From Macrocybe gigantea (taxonomy: Eukaryota; Basidiomycota; Agaricomycetes; Agaricales; Callistosporiaceae): DNA of 37,073 nt. Below the pieces are notes generated by a model. The model worked only from the letters and a program-made list of their open reading frames with translations. It was not told where the DNA came from and searched no databases. Shown in pieces: positions 20,012 to 30,180 of the stretch (position 1 is its first letter; each line of letters opens with the position of its first letter). The DNA lies in the NCBI GenBank assembly GCA_011319805.1, contig SJRY01000140.1, forward strand, positions 1-37,073, in the 5' to 3' direction. Both the position numbers and the translations under genes were made by a program.

Positions 20012-21741
20012 TCTTTGTCAGAGCTTTCTTCATCCTTGTCTTCTTCGTCCTCTCCTTCTTCTTCTTTCACTTCTCTGACCCGGGATTTTCCTTTCTTCTT
20101 CTTCTTGCAGTTTCGTGCATAGTGTCCCTTTAAGCCACAGTTGAAACATGTGACATTTGCTGCTCCTTTTCGTGGTTCCGGGCAGTTTCGTGAGATGTGT
20201 CCTGGTTTATTGCAGTTGAAGCAGTTGTTGCTTCGTACTTTGTCGACTTCCATGGCCTGTCCTGCTCCTCGGCTTGGATTTCCGGCCTTGCGCTGATTGC
20301 TTGTGAATTCTCCTCTCATCACATTTCTGTGTTCATCGATGTTTCGTCCAATCGCTCGAACTGTCTTGATATATTCATCTCCATCTGTTGGAAGTGTGGA
20401 GATTGAGTGTACGGCTTCTGCTGTCCTTCGGTTTAAGCTCTTCTCGAGTAGGAAACGAGGGGCTGTTCCTGTCATTCCTGCTTTCCCTGCGAGGTCTACG
20501 AATTCATCCAGAAATTCGTCGATGGGTCGGTTTCCCTGTCTGATGTTGAATAGTTTGCTTCCTGCTTGTGATGGCGACATGACATTGCTGAATCGTGTCT
20601 CTATCTCGGTTATGAAGTCGGCCCATGTGCTTTGGTTTGTAGTGGTGTCGATCTTCTTTGATGCCCAATGGGCTCCGGGTCCGTCGGTCATTCTAGACAG
20701 GACCGCTCCAATCTTCTGTGTATCCGTGAGGTCTCCATGTGCGGTTATGTAGAGTTTCATCTTTCTCCACCAAATATCGAAGGACGTTCGATCTCCTGTA
20801 AAGGATTTCGGGTCGGCGATGATTCCCTTGTATTCTGTCGTCATCCTTTGGGGGTTTTCTTCGTCGTTCTCTTGGTCTTGGTCTTCCTGTTCCTGGATCT
20901 GTTGTTCTTGGGTCTGCTGTGCTTGTACTTGGGCTTGCTGTTCTTGGAGCTGTTTCTGTCTTCGCTCCTCTCTCTGTTCTTTCCAGTAGTCTAGGTCGAC
21001 TCCTGCGATTCTACAAGCTTGTTCAAAATCGGCCCACTCTGCGGCGGTTGGTCCGGTTGTCTTTGGTAGTCCTTTTCGCTCCCTCCACCGATAGTATTCG
21101 TCCCAGTCGCTGTTGCTTACTTTCGCCACGGTGGTGCGATTCTCTCCTTATGCAGTGCTTCGGCGGATTGGTCCTCTGAAGGGATTCGGTGGTTTCGTTC
21201 CTGTGTGTCCTTGACTCTGGTGTCGTTCTCGTTGGTTCTGTCGTACGCTCTGTGCGTCGTGCCCTCTCTGTATCAGTATGTCTTCCTCCTGTGTTCGGCG
21301 ATTATAGTTCTCGATCTGTTGTCGCCTAAAATCTCGGGCTTGTGTTCGTTCTTCTCTCGTTTTCTTGCGGATGGGTTCGTCCTCTTCTTCGGCAAGAAGA
21401 TTCTGGTCTGACCACAGCTCTTCTGGGCTTATCCCGTATTCTCCTCTAGGAAGAGTTCTGCAATGAGTTGTGCTGCTCCTTCGCTGAGGATTCAGCGGGC
21501 TCGTCTGTGGTGGTGAAGGCAAACTCTCTCAGAAATGCCTGTTCTTCGTCGTCGCTACTTGGTGTAGGTGTGCGCTCTCTCTTTCGTTTGTTTGGATTGC
21601 TAGTGTCTCTGCGGTGGCGTGGACTGTCTCTGCGAATGGCGTGGACTGCAATGTCTGGTCTACTTCTCTGAGCCAAGTGCTCTCGTCGCTCGTGCTAGTG
21701 CTCGCTGGGTCGGCGACCGCTTGTCGTCGAATGTTGATCAA
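19987..21741 (-). pseudogene. gag: Element C gag, 5' half frameshifted
   Basis: The C-terminal 380 codons (21129-19987) are open and hold the capsid-like core and both zinc knuckles, ending at the TAG complement 19987-19989. The 5' third is broken by single-base losses relative to B near 21446, 21492 and 21613 and by small indels near 21115-21135. The codon matching the gag ATG of B reads ACG in C, so either C lost its start or the family can start at a non-AUG codon. Confidence 0.82.
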
Positions 21742-21794
21742 GTCTTTGATAAAGCGTGACGTGGTGTGTGTGTGAGTCTGAGCGAGTCTCGACG

Positions 21795-21805
21795 AGGCTT
21801 AATAT
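21795..21805 (-). promoter_or_regulatory. Self-complementary primer-binding site of element C
   Basis: On the minus strand ATATTAAGCCT starts two bases after the 5' LTR, as in B, and is complementary to the LTR segment at 21883-21893. Conservation in both copies supports function. Confidence 0.78.
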
Positions 21806-21807
21806 CT

Positions 21808-22127
21808 TGTTAGGCTAGACGAATCTCAGAAGGACTCGGGCAGACTAAGTGCGAGAGTGGTCTTGAGATGATGGCAAAAGGAATATTAAGCCTAGCGTTA
21901 CTGGTACATCTGGGAGTCCTTATATACACTACAGTACTCGAGCACGGACCATGGGCTGCGCAATGCTGTGGACTGCGGATGAGTAAGACTGGAAGGAGAT
22001 GACTCAGGATGACTAGGGAAGTGAGATGACTCGATGGCTGCGCGCTGCGCAGCATGATGGGGGAGATAAGGGATGTGGGAAAGATAAGATAAGAAAATGA
22101 ATAGTCCTTTGGGCGGCGTCTGTAACA
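21808..22127 (-). repeat. 5' LTR of element C
   Basis: 320 bp, reverse complement of the B-family LTR, with TATATAA at about 21920-21926 and the predicted transcript start complement ATATTAAGCCT at 21883-21893. Target copy CTTTC follows at 22128. Confidence 0.95.
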
Positions 22128-22132
22128 CTTTC

Positions 22133-23736
22133 CCTCCCTACTCATCCTCCCTTCATGGCGGCACGATGGTAGCGGCTAACGACGACTGCCTGTGGTCCTG
22201 TGTCGCCTCACTTACCATCTGTCCTGCGGTAGAACACGCAGCAAACGCCACGGTTTCCATAACGGCTGATGAGGAGCTGCTTTCCACCATTCGTGACGGA
22301 TATGCCGACGATGAGTTCTGCAAACGCCTCATGCAGGCCGCCATACCACCCAACGGCCTCGTCACCTGCGACAACCTGCTTTTCTTATCTAATCGCCTGG
22401 TCGTTCCCCGCGTCCCACATGTCCACGAGGCGCTGTTCTTCTTGGCCCACGACACATTAGGACATTTTGGTTTCGCTAAATTGTATGGGTCACTTCGCAG
22501 TTCATTTTACTGGCCTAACATGCGCCGCGACTTGGAGCAAGCGTACATCCCAGCGTGTCCAGAGTGCCAGCGTAATAAGTCTTCGATGACGCGCTCTGAG
22601 GGTCCACTACACCTGCTCCCTATCCCGATCAACGTGGAGACTCTGTCTCCATGGACTTTGTGGGCCCCCTGCCAGAAGATGATGGGTCAAATTGTATCCT
22701 GACGATAACTGATCGACTCGGAAGTGATATCCGCCTGGTCCCCACTGTGATCACCTTGTCGGCCGAGGAACTAGCTGAAATCTTTTTCGACCACTGGTAC
22801 TGCGAAAATGGACTGCCCTTGGATATAGTATGCAACCGTGACAAATTATTCCTCTCGCATTTTTGGCAGGCGCTGCACACATTAACCGGTGTCAAAATCA
22901 AAATGTCCACGGCGTATCACCCGGAGACGGACGGTGCTAGCGAACACACCAACAAGACCTTAAATCAGTGTGTCCGATACCACGTCGAGCGCAATCAATT
23001 GGGATGGAAGCGTGCACTGCCCCGGATCCGTTTCTCCATCATGAACACGGTTAACGATTCTACGGGGTTCACGCCATTCCAACTGCGCATGGGCCGCTCG
23101 CCGCAAGTGGTCCCGCCTCTGGTCCAAGCAAACACAGACGACTTGCAGGACATACGGGTGATCGAGGTCATTCAACGACTGGAACAAGACACTTGGGAAG
23201 CTCAAGACAATCTCTTACGCGCCAAGACTTCGCAATCTCTGTGCTCCAATACTACACGAATGGAGGATCCTGAATACCAGGTTGGCCAACTCGTAATGCT
23301 TTCGACGTTGAACCGCCGCCGCGAATACAAAAAACGTGGAGACAAACGCGTGGCGAAGTTTATGCCAAGATGGGATGGCCCATACAAGGTAATTGGGGCA
23401 TCGACTGAACATTCCACAGTCACCCTCGACATGCCGGACTCCCCGAATGCATACCCCGTTTTCTCTACATGTGACGTAAAGGCGTTCCATGCCAATGACG
23501 ACACGCTGTTCCCAGCAAGGACGACACCGACACCCGAGACGGTCATAGTCGACGGACAAGAGGAATTTTTCATTGACAGGATCCTGGACGAACGGCGATG
23601 GGGTCGAGGGTTTCAATACCTGGTACGCTGGCGCGGCGAAGGTCCTGATCAAGACCGTTGGCTTCCAGGGCGGGAAATCGACGATTGCGAAGCACTAGAT
23701 ATCTGGTTGGCAAAGAAGCAATATTCTAATATGTAG
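22133..23736 (+). pseudogene. pol: Element A integrase and chromodomain, frameshifted
   Basis: Right of element C the pol frame resumes (PPYSS...). The HHCC zinc-binding domain is visible as HDTLGHFG...CPECQRNK (about 22449-22580). A single-base loss near 22635 shifts the frame between LLPIPIN and DSVSMDFVGPLP. The core then continues to the stop at 23736. The second acidic residue of the DDE triad, normally SDRD, reads CNRD (AAC at 22834-22836), consistent with a G-to-A change; E of TDGASEHTNKT is present. A C-terminal chromodomain (FIDRILDERR...YLVRWRGEGPDQDRW, about 23566-23730) would direct integration to marked chromatin in intact relatives. Confidence 0.9.
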
Positions 23737-23873
23737 GTTTGCTTCGAACGCCAGCCGGTAGCTTTTTCCTCCCCGAGGTTTTTTAACGCACCCGCGCTTC
23801 GGCCCATTATACTTACCTCCTTCTCTGTCCTCCCCGTATTTTTTTTTTCTTTTTTGACCTGTCGTCTCTTTTT

Positions 23874-23889
23874 CGAAGGGGGGGGACGG
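23874..23889 (+). promoter_or_regulatory. Polypurine tract of element A
   Basis: GAAGGGGGGGGACGG lies directly before the 3' LTR, the place where plus-strand DNA synthesis is primed. Confidence 0.75.
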
Positions 23890-24094
23890 TGTAAGCCTGC
23901 CCCTCAGGCTTACCAGGACACGTGACCGTAGACTTCACATATATACATACAGGACACGAGGACAGCTATCTAGCGAATCCCCTTTTTCCGTACTACGCTC
24001 TTCTCCCTCTCAATAGACGTCTTGTGCCCGTTCTGTCTTGTGCCCTCTCCGTCCCGCCACTCACCAGTGGAGCCTGACACTACACAGGCTTACA
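23890..24094 (+). repeat. 3' LTR of element A
   Basis: 205 bp, identical to the 5' LTR except T at 23969; ends CAGGCTTACA followed by the target duplicate AAAAG at 24095-24099. Confidence 0.95.
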
Positions 24095-24393
24095 AAAAGC
24101 TGACATTCCATTTTTGTCTGTCGGTGCACCCACTTTTTCCCCTGCAACCCGTACGGCTGTACTCCGCCGCATCAGAAAGTAATGCGCCCGTGGAACTCAC
24201 TTGCGCTCATATGCGATGCAGGATTGCCTTTTGGCGCAATCAACGGCCCGGTGTATCATGTGGCGGAGATGATACGATATTTATGAGTATGCTGTGATGG
24301 CACCACTCGCGATGAGGGTCGGCAGCCATGGCATATAAAGCATCATAAAGGCGGGGTTTCAGATCTCTGCCCACTCTCTCCCGTATCTTGTCA
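24095..24393 (+). promoter_or_regulatory. Promoter region of the GMC gene, next to element A
   Basis: TATAAA at 24334-24339 lies 55-60 bp before the GMC ATG. Element A sits 295 bp upstream of that ATG, so the natural promoter is now only about 300 bp long and is preceded by the A 3' LTR in the same orientation. Confidence 0.5.
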
Positions 24394-26922
24394 ATGTTCG
24401 CCACAGCGTGGGTAACGGCGTCAGTCTTCCTCGCGCTTTCGGCGTGCAACGGATACTTGATCACCAAGAATGCAAACGATGTCTTGAACAGGACATACAG
24501 TTACATCATTGTCGGTGGTGGGACAGCAGGTCTTTTTTAGTCTCTTTATTCTAGATTAGACCCCGAGTTGACTTTTAAAATACAGGACTCACAATTGCCA
24601 ATCGGCTCACCGAGGACAAACACACTACCGTGCTGGTCATCGAAGCAGGCAGAGAAGTTCGTACCGATCCGCGAGTTACAGATCCGGCATAGTGAGTAGA
24701 TGCCTTCCAAAGAGTAATGCTCGCTAGCTCACTTCTCCTGAATTGTCGTAAAGCTTTGGCATTGCGGACTATACAGATCTCACCTGGGGATACAAGAATA
24801 CGAATCAGTCGCTAGGAGGCAGGATCGGGGATTATAAAATGTGAGTGATTTGATTCTATCGACATTCTAGGATTACTGAGAAAAATGAAGCGGGAAAGCA
24901 CTGGGTGGAAGCTCTTCCATCAATGGCATGCAATGGACGAGAGGTAACGCTGAGCAATACGATGCTATCGAGCAACTGGGAAACCCTGGCTGGAACTTTG
25001 CATCGTTTCAAAGGTGCGAACTTTATTTTTTACCGCCCTATTTCCCAGCTCACGCCTGTGTGCAGCTACATCAAGAAATCAGAGTCCTTCCATGTGCCTA
25101 CGTCCGACCAGATTTCCTTCGGTGTGTCCTACATTCCGACCGCACATGGGCTTGCAGGCTACGTCGACACCGGCTTTCCGAACCCGTACCCATGCCCTTT
25201 GTGCAAGCTCTGGGACACCTTAATTGATGCGTTTGTCACCGTCTTCCCGACGTTGCGCAGCGAAGCGTTGACCAGTGCAGTGGCAATCCCAACGGCGTCG
25301 CGCGGTGCATTTTCTCTATCCTTCCTGGGCCCAGCTCGGGCCCAAATGCTGGGCATAACCGGCGTAGTAGCAGTACCCAGAGTTATATATATTCGCTGCA
25401 ACCTGAGCAGAGGCCAAATCTGTTTATTCTGGTCGAACACCATGCGTCGAGGATTGTGTGGGCCCCGAAGAACAGTGCGACTCTACCGAAACCGACTGGT
25501 GTCGAGTTTTTCCCCGAAGGCGATTTGTCGAGCATGTATGTCGCCAATATCACCAAAGAGGTCATTGTGTCCGCCGGAAGTGTGAATGTGAGTTTATGCG
25601 TCTATGTTTGATCTGCCGGTTTTCCTGATGATGTGGGATATAGACACCGAAATTCCTGGAGCTTAGTGGAGTCGGAAACCAAACGTGCGTGCTTGCTGGC
25701 TCTGTATTTTTGTCTACTCTGATAATGTTCTATTTAGCTTACTGGAAGGATTCGAATTCCTGTAACGGTAAGAATATTTACGCCTTAATTTACGCGATTT
25801 GTGCAGTGCTTAACTTACAGGACATAGGTTGACCTTCCTTCCGTAGGAACGAACCTGCAAGATCAAGCAGGATCCCTTACTGCAGTCAACACGACGCTCC
25901 AGCTGAACAACACCGAGTATCATGCGCCCGGTTCTGGTGTTTCTGCCTTTGTCACACTTCCTCAACTCCTCGGCCGAGATCGCGCCAAGATATTTGTGCA
26001 AGAACTGCGATCCACCTTGAAGCAACGCGCAGCCAAGATCGTGGCAGAGGGCGCTGCGGTCAGTCAGGCCGGAGTCGAGAAGATGCTGGAGCTGCAGGCG
26101 AAGCAGTATGGGGAACAGGAGTGTGAGTGCTGTGATTGTCTTGACTCATCGTATTCGTAATCTGATGGGTTTGGATCGTGTAGCGGCTGTGGCGGAACTT
26201 GTCAACGTCGGGCTTCCAGCTGCATTCATCGTTCTCACCTCAGCGTGGCCACTCCTTCCGCAGTCGTACGTGTTTAAATTCCATCAGGGTCAGTCGTGGC
26301 CTACTGATAGCGCTTCCAAAGCCGAGGGACAATTCACGTCTCGTCGCCTAACCCGCTAGATCCACCCGCAAGTACGTACTATATTGCAACGATGGCTTTC
26401 ACTGATTGATTTTTGCGTCATGCAGTCAATCCAAACTATCTTGGGTCATCGTTCGACTTTGACCTCCTCGTCAACCTCACCATCGCCGCAAACCACATTT
26501 ACAACCAGTCTTCCGTCAAAGATTTTTATTCCCAGCAGATTTTCCCCGGTCCGGCCGTGCAGACCGATGAAGAATTCGCTGCATATGTGCGCAACAGCTA
26601 CAGCGGCGTCTCGCATCCGCTGGGTACCGCGTCGATGATGCCACGCGAGTTGGGCGGCGTGGTGGACTCGCATTTGAGGGTCTATGGAGTTCAAGGCGTG
26701 CGCGTTGCAGGTTCGTCAAAGTTGGGGAGCAGTTCTTTTCTGGGCGAAGATGCTCACGTGTAGACTGTAGATGCGTCAATATTGCCCTTGCAAATATCCG
26801 CTCATCCCTCCTCGACCGTGTATGGGATTGCTGAGAAGGTAGTCGATGTTTGCTTTATGAACATTCATCGGACTAATATGTTTATGAATTCCTAGGCTGC
26901 CGATCTGATTAAACTGGGTTGA
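24394..26922 (+). pseudogene. Secreted GMC oxidoreductase gene (AA3-like), multi-exon, frame-broken
   Basis: An N-terminal signal peptide (MFATAWVTASVFLALSAC) is followed by the FAD-binding motif YIIVGGGTAG (Rossmann GxGxxG), VLVIEAG, and the GMC signature [18 protein letters not shown]. The C-terminal part has SHPLGTASMMP and ISAHPSSTVYGIAEKAADLIK with both active-site His positions. Exons by splice fit are 24394-24529, 24586-24691, 24754-24840, 24891-25013, 25066-25587, 25644-25684, 25738-25767, 25828-26122, 26184-26371, 26426-26710, 26771-26838 and 26896-26922. The frame fails inside exon 5 (about 25190-25290), in exon 7 (a base missing in GGATTCGAATT, about 25752) and in exon 9. Relatives oxidise alcohols or sugars with O2, giving H2O2 for lignocellulose breakdown. 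Family clear; state (pseudogene versus indel errors) uncertain. Confidence 0.82.
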
Positions 26923-28066
26923 GAGCGAGAAGCTACTGTATTCGATATCTGAAGCACCTGACTGCCGCACTGGTCGCCATGAAAACGCTCTTGGATTTAG
27001 TGAGGCCAAAGGTGCGGCGCGTGAATGTGAGAGATTTGTCGTAGGACAGTTGAATATTAAAAGGTGTCGATATCACTTTATAACACTGTGAGGATAAGAA
27101 CAGTTAACGTGTTTGGTCTCGCCCAAATCGGTGTTCCTCCGACGTATACCAACTTTTTCACTGTTTTTGGACTGAGTATTTCTCCACGCCAATGATTTTC
27201 AGTCTCAGGTCTTCCGGTGTTCTGCCCAGTGCCGAAGGCTGCCCGAGCTGGCAGCAGGTCATTGAGCGGCCTTCTGTCGACACCATAATCACCCCTTTGG
27301 CCCACGTCTTCCAGTGAATCGTAACCGCAACTGCCAATCCACACTCGTCGTCATCTCCACCTCTAGCCCCAGGGCCGTGCCTCACAGACAATCCTGACGG
27401 TGAGTGATTTTATTCAGAGGCGGATGCCGTGGCAGCATGGGTTAAGAACGCTTTCTTTCCTCCTGAAAGTCCATGCGTCGTCATGCGCCCCATCGGCGTG
27501 CCATTGAGACTACTCCTTGCGATTTGCACCGCGCATGGAGTTGCCAATCACCAAGTTACTGTGTCCATCACTGGCGTCAAAGTGCTCATGTTGTTGGTTT
27601 GTATCGGTTTCATCGTGACCCACGGCTTTGAGGATGACGTGGGGGACAAGCAGCAGGCAGTGAAAAAGGGAGCCCTCTTCGTACAGGGTTGCCAACAGAT
27701 TCATGTTCGCCACAAGAGAATCGACGTTAGAAAGGCTACTTTTAATCCTTGCCAACCGGGTGCTGGGGGGTGGTGAAACCCCAAGTTCAAGACCACGATT
27801 TGGTTGTGTATCGAAAGTGCTGAGCCGAATATTCCTATGTTCTCCACAAGAAAGAGCAAGTGGAACGTGTACAAGTAATCAGAATCGGTGGATGGTACAT
27901 ACCGACAACATTGATATAGCGGTTGTGAAAGTGTGACGGCCGACATCACCAGCGAAGGCCCGGCTAATGCTGTAATGGAATGCCAGACAATCGAAGGTGC
28001 ACTCCTGGCCATACTCAACTTGACATGGACACGGGATTGGTTTCACGTACAAACACCAATTCTAGT
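26923..28066. other. About 1.1 kb without a supportable gene
   Basis: Short open stretches exist on both strands (for example 27429-27776 plus, 27510-27755 minus), but none shows a family I recognise or a convincing splice pattern. Confidence 0.45.
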
Positions 28067-30013
28067 CACCCGAACAGCAGTGCATTACCCCCCTCTTGGC
28101 GAGCCATTTCCAGCACTACCAACCTACCCGAATCCTCATCGTAATGTATAAAATCTTCACTTGTCGAGTATTCCGACAGCGCCCTGACCTTTTTCATCGC
28201 GCGTCCGGGATCCTCGCAGTGTTTCCAACTATTTCAGGGATGCTAACCAACTCCTTCCACGTACAGGTCTGCTGGGAACCATCGGCAAGCCCCAAGGGCC
28301 CAGTGGGCTTGCCATGACTGTCTGTCATAGAGTGCATAGAACGAGAACGCGCACTCGGCGCCTAAAGTCAGAAAGACGCCTTGCGGCGTCGTGAAGTCGG
28401 TCCTGAGAAAGAGCCTTTCAATATCAGGAGGCAGATCAATGACGCGGCTGGGCCTTGGGGGCACATGCGAAAAGGCATCGTCGTGCGGCCTCAGCACTAG
28501 CTTGCCTATGCTTTCGGAGATTTCGAAAAACAGCACAAAGGCATCACCACAAGGGAATGCAGGTGAGAAGTTCGTGATTGTGACTTCTGTTGACACACGC
28601 TAAAGCGGCTTCTCTGCCTCTCGAGTGTTTGAGTTTGCAAGTACTCTCTGGCAACAAGTTTGAATTTGGGTATGTCGAAGAGCATCATGTCGCACAGAGT
28701 GAAGCAAAGCAGCCGATTATTCGGCATCGGGTACCCAATCACCTGCATGTGTTTGAGAAAGAAGACAGTCAAAAAAAGGTATACCTCCTTCTCTGCGTCG
28801 GAATCCCTGGGAGAGAGAACAGAAATGACGGCCATATTCAGGTGAGCAGATGTTGATTCTTTCCAGTTTATGATGAGAAACGGCACGCAGTCATCCTCTC
28901 CATGTCCCGTGTAGTGTTCTAACATGATGTCGTCTTTGGTTAACACATCTGCACGTAAGGTTGAAAGGATTAGGGTTCGCATATGCGTGGCCTTCAGTTT
29001 CGCACTCTGGCCATCGCCAACGAGAAACCTGCCAGATCTGCCAGATGTGGATTGGATGCGCGCTCTCCTCTGGATGTAATCTAAGGAATGTCGTTAGAAT
29101 GGCCCAGAGTAAAGATCGAGGGGCCATACTCTACGAGCAGGTTAAAGCGAAGCATAGAAGCATTCTCTACCACGTCGACAGCGATGTGCGCGATCAAAAG
29201 CGGTCGTGCAAGCACATCTGAGAGATCTACGGGAAGCCCATTGCCATCTTGTGTATACGAGGTGAAGTCTTCGGAAGTGAAAGATGCCGCCTTACACAGC
29301 ACCTGTGCTGTCGCAGTCGAAGCGTCAAGATCATACGCGGCCAAGGCACCGGAGTCACCGTTCATGGGACGTAAAAACCACCGTCTGCCTCGTACCAAGA
29401 CTGATGGCAAGTTATAAGAGTGCATCACGATTTCTTGCTGGTCCCGAAGTTCATACATCGGGGCATCTCCCCACAATGCAAGTTGGTGGCAGCGATAGGT
29501 GACAAGTTTCTCCAATTCTTGGTCCGAACGAGCTGCGAGTGGCTTTTCGAGAACAGGTGGACGCGACAGCATTGGTAGATAGAGATTGTAGTAGAGATGG
29601 TTCCAGACAAGGCGGCTCTTCGTTGCCAAGTACATGGCTCGAGATACCTAAATCAGACCCGTAAAGGACTCGCCTGAGTAAAAGAATCACTCGAAAAAAC
29701 CAACATCATGACTCGCCTGACGAAGAGCCAGGACATCTTGGACGCGTGAGTTGCTGATAATTAACAGGAATATATCAATAGGAAGACGCGTAAATATTGT
29801 GGATCTGCTTTCTTGGAAATCAGAGACGCGCACTGCATGGCGATTGGAACGCATGAACATTGTCGGTGTTCGCCAACAACTTGGAAAAGCGTGTATCCGA
29901 GCAATGCTATAGTCACGCGTCACAATGGGTGAAGCACATACAACTGAACTCTTCGGTATCTGACTTGCTACCATTTTCCATGACATTCTGATACCAGTCA
30001 GAACAACAATCAT
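28067..30013 (-). CDS. F-box protein gene, exon structure tentative
   Basis: The F-box itself is TRLPIDIFLLIISNSRVQDVL in exon 1 (about 29775-29715); start is either ATG 30013 or, more likely, ATG 29854. A 75-nt intron (29712-29638) joins RQA to TMYLATKSRLVWNH, the usual continuation in agaricomycete F-box families. The next exon is open to about 29081. Further coding segments are 28982-28850 (KDDIMLEHYTGHGEDD), 28596-28243 (RPSRVIDLPPDIERL) and a last part ending YDEDSGRLVVLEMARQEG with TGA at 28067. I could not make all junctions fit; near 29030 the frame seems to change by one base, so the gene may be broken. F-box proteins link substrates to SCF ubiquitin ligases through Skp1; the target is unknown. 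Confidence 0.6.
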
Positions 30014-30180
30014 GTAATTTTACATACTCCGTCTCGGTTGGAATGTTCATCATAGTGGAGAAATTGTAAATATCAGCATCTCTACGCTCCTCAAACGCAC
30101 AATGGTGGAACGGCGTGGGGCAGTAGCAATGAGGGAATCAGCTTTCATATAATCCTGCCTACGCGTCCATGAGCAGTCCA

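Larger units (their letters stand above)
15616..22127 (-). mobile_element. Element C: second copy of the B family, inverted, nested in A
   Basis: A 6512-bp element on the minus strand with 320-bp LTRs (15616-15935 and 21808-22127) flanked by CTTTC (15611-15615 and 22128-22132). LTRs differ at one site (A/G at a CpG near 15855 versus its partner). Same organisation as B: self-priming site, gag, -1 signal, pol, ORF3, polypurine tract. It is somewhat better preserved than B in the second half of gag and in RT, but still has frame breaks. It separates the RNase H and integrase parts of element A. B and C point towards each other. Confidence 0.96.
5350..24094 (+). mobile_element. Element A: outer Ty3/gypsy chromovirus, split by two nested insertions
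   Basis: The two 205-bp LTRs (5350-5554 and 23890-24094) differ at one base (G5429 versus T23969) and are flanked by a perfect target duplication AAAAG (5345-5349 and 24095-24099). Without nested elements B and C and their duplicated target bases, A is 5716 bp. Order of domains is gag with a zinc knuckle, protease, reverse transcriptase, RNase H, integrase, chromodomain, which is the Ty3/gypsy (Metaviridae) order with the chromovirus C-terminus. Coding is ruined by two insertions, two stop codons (14746 and 15397), a frameshift in integrase near 22635 and a changed integrase catalytic residue. No primer-binding site matching a tRNA 3' end (TGG...) follows the 5' LTR. Confidence 0.95.

Noticed and set aside
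26923..28066. A small membrane protein on the minus strand near 27500-27760
   Set aside because: Hydrophobic stretches occur in different frames and no splice model joined them.
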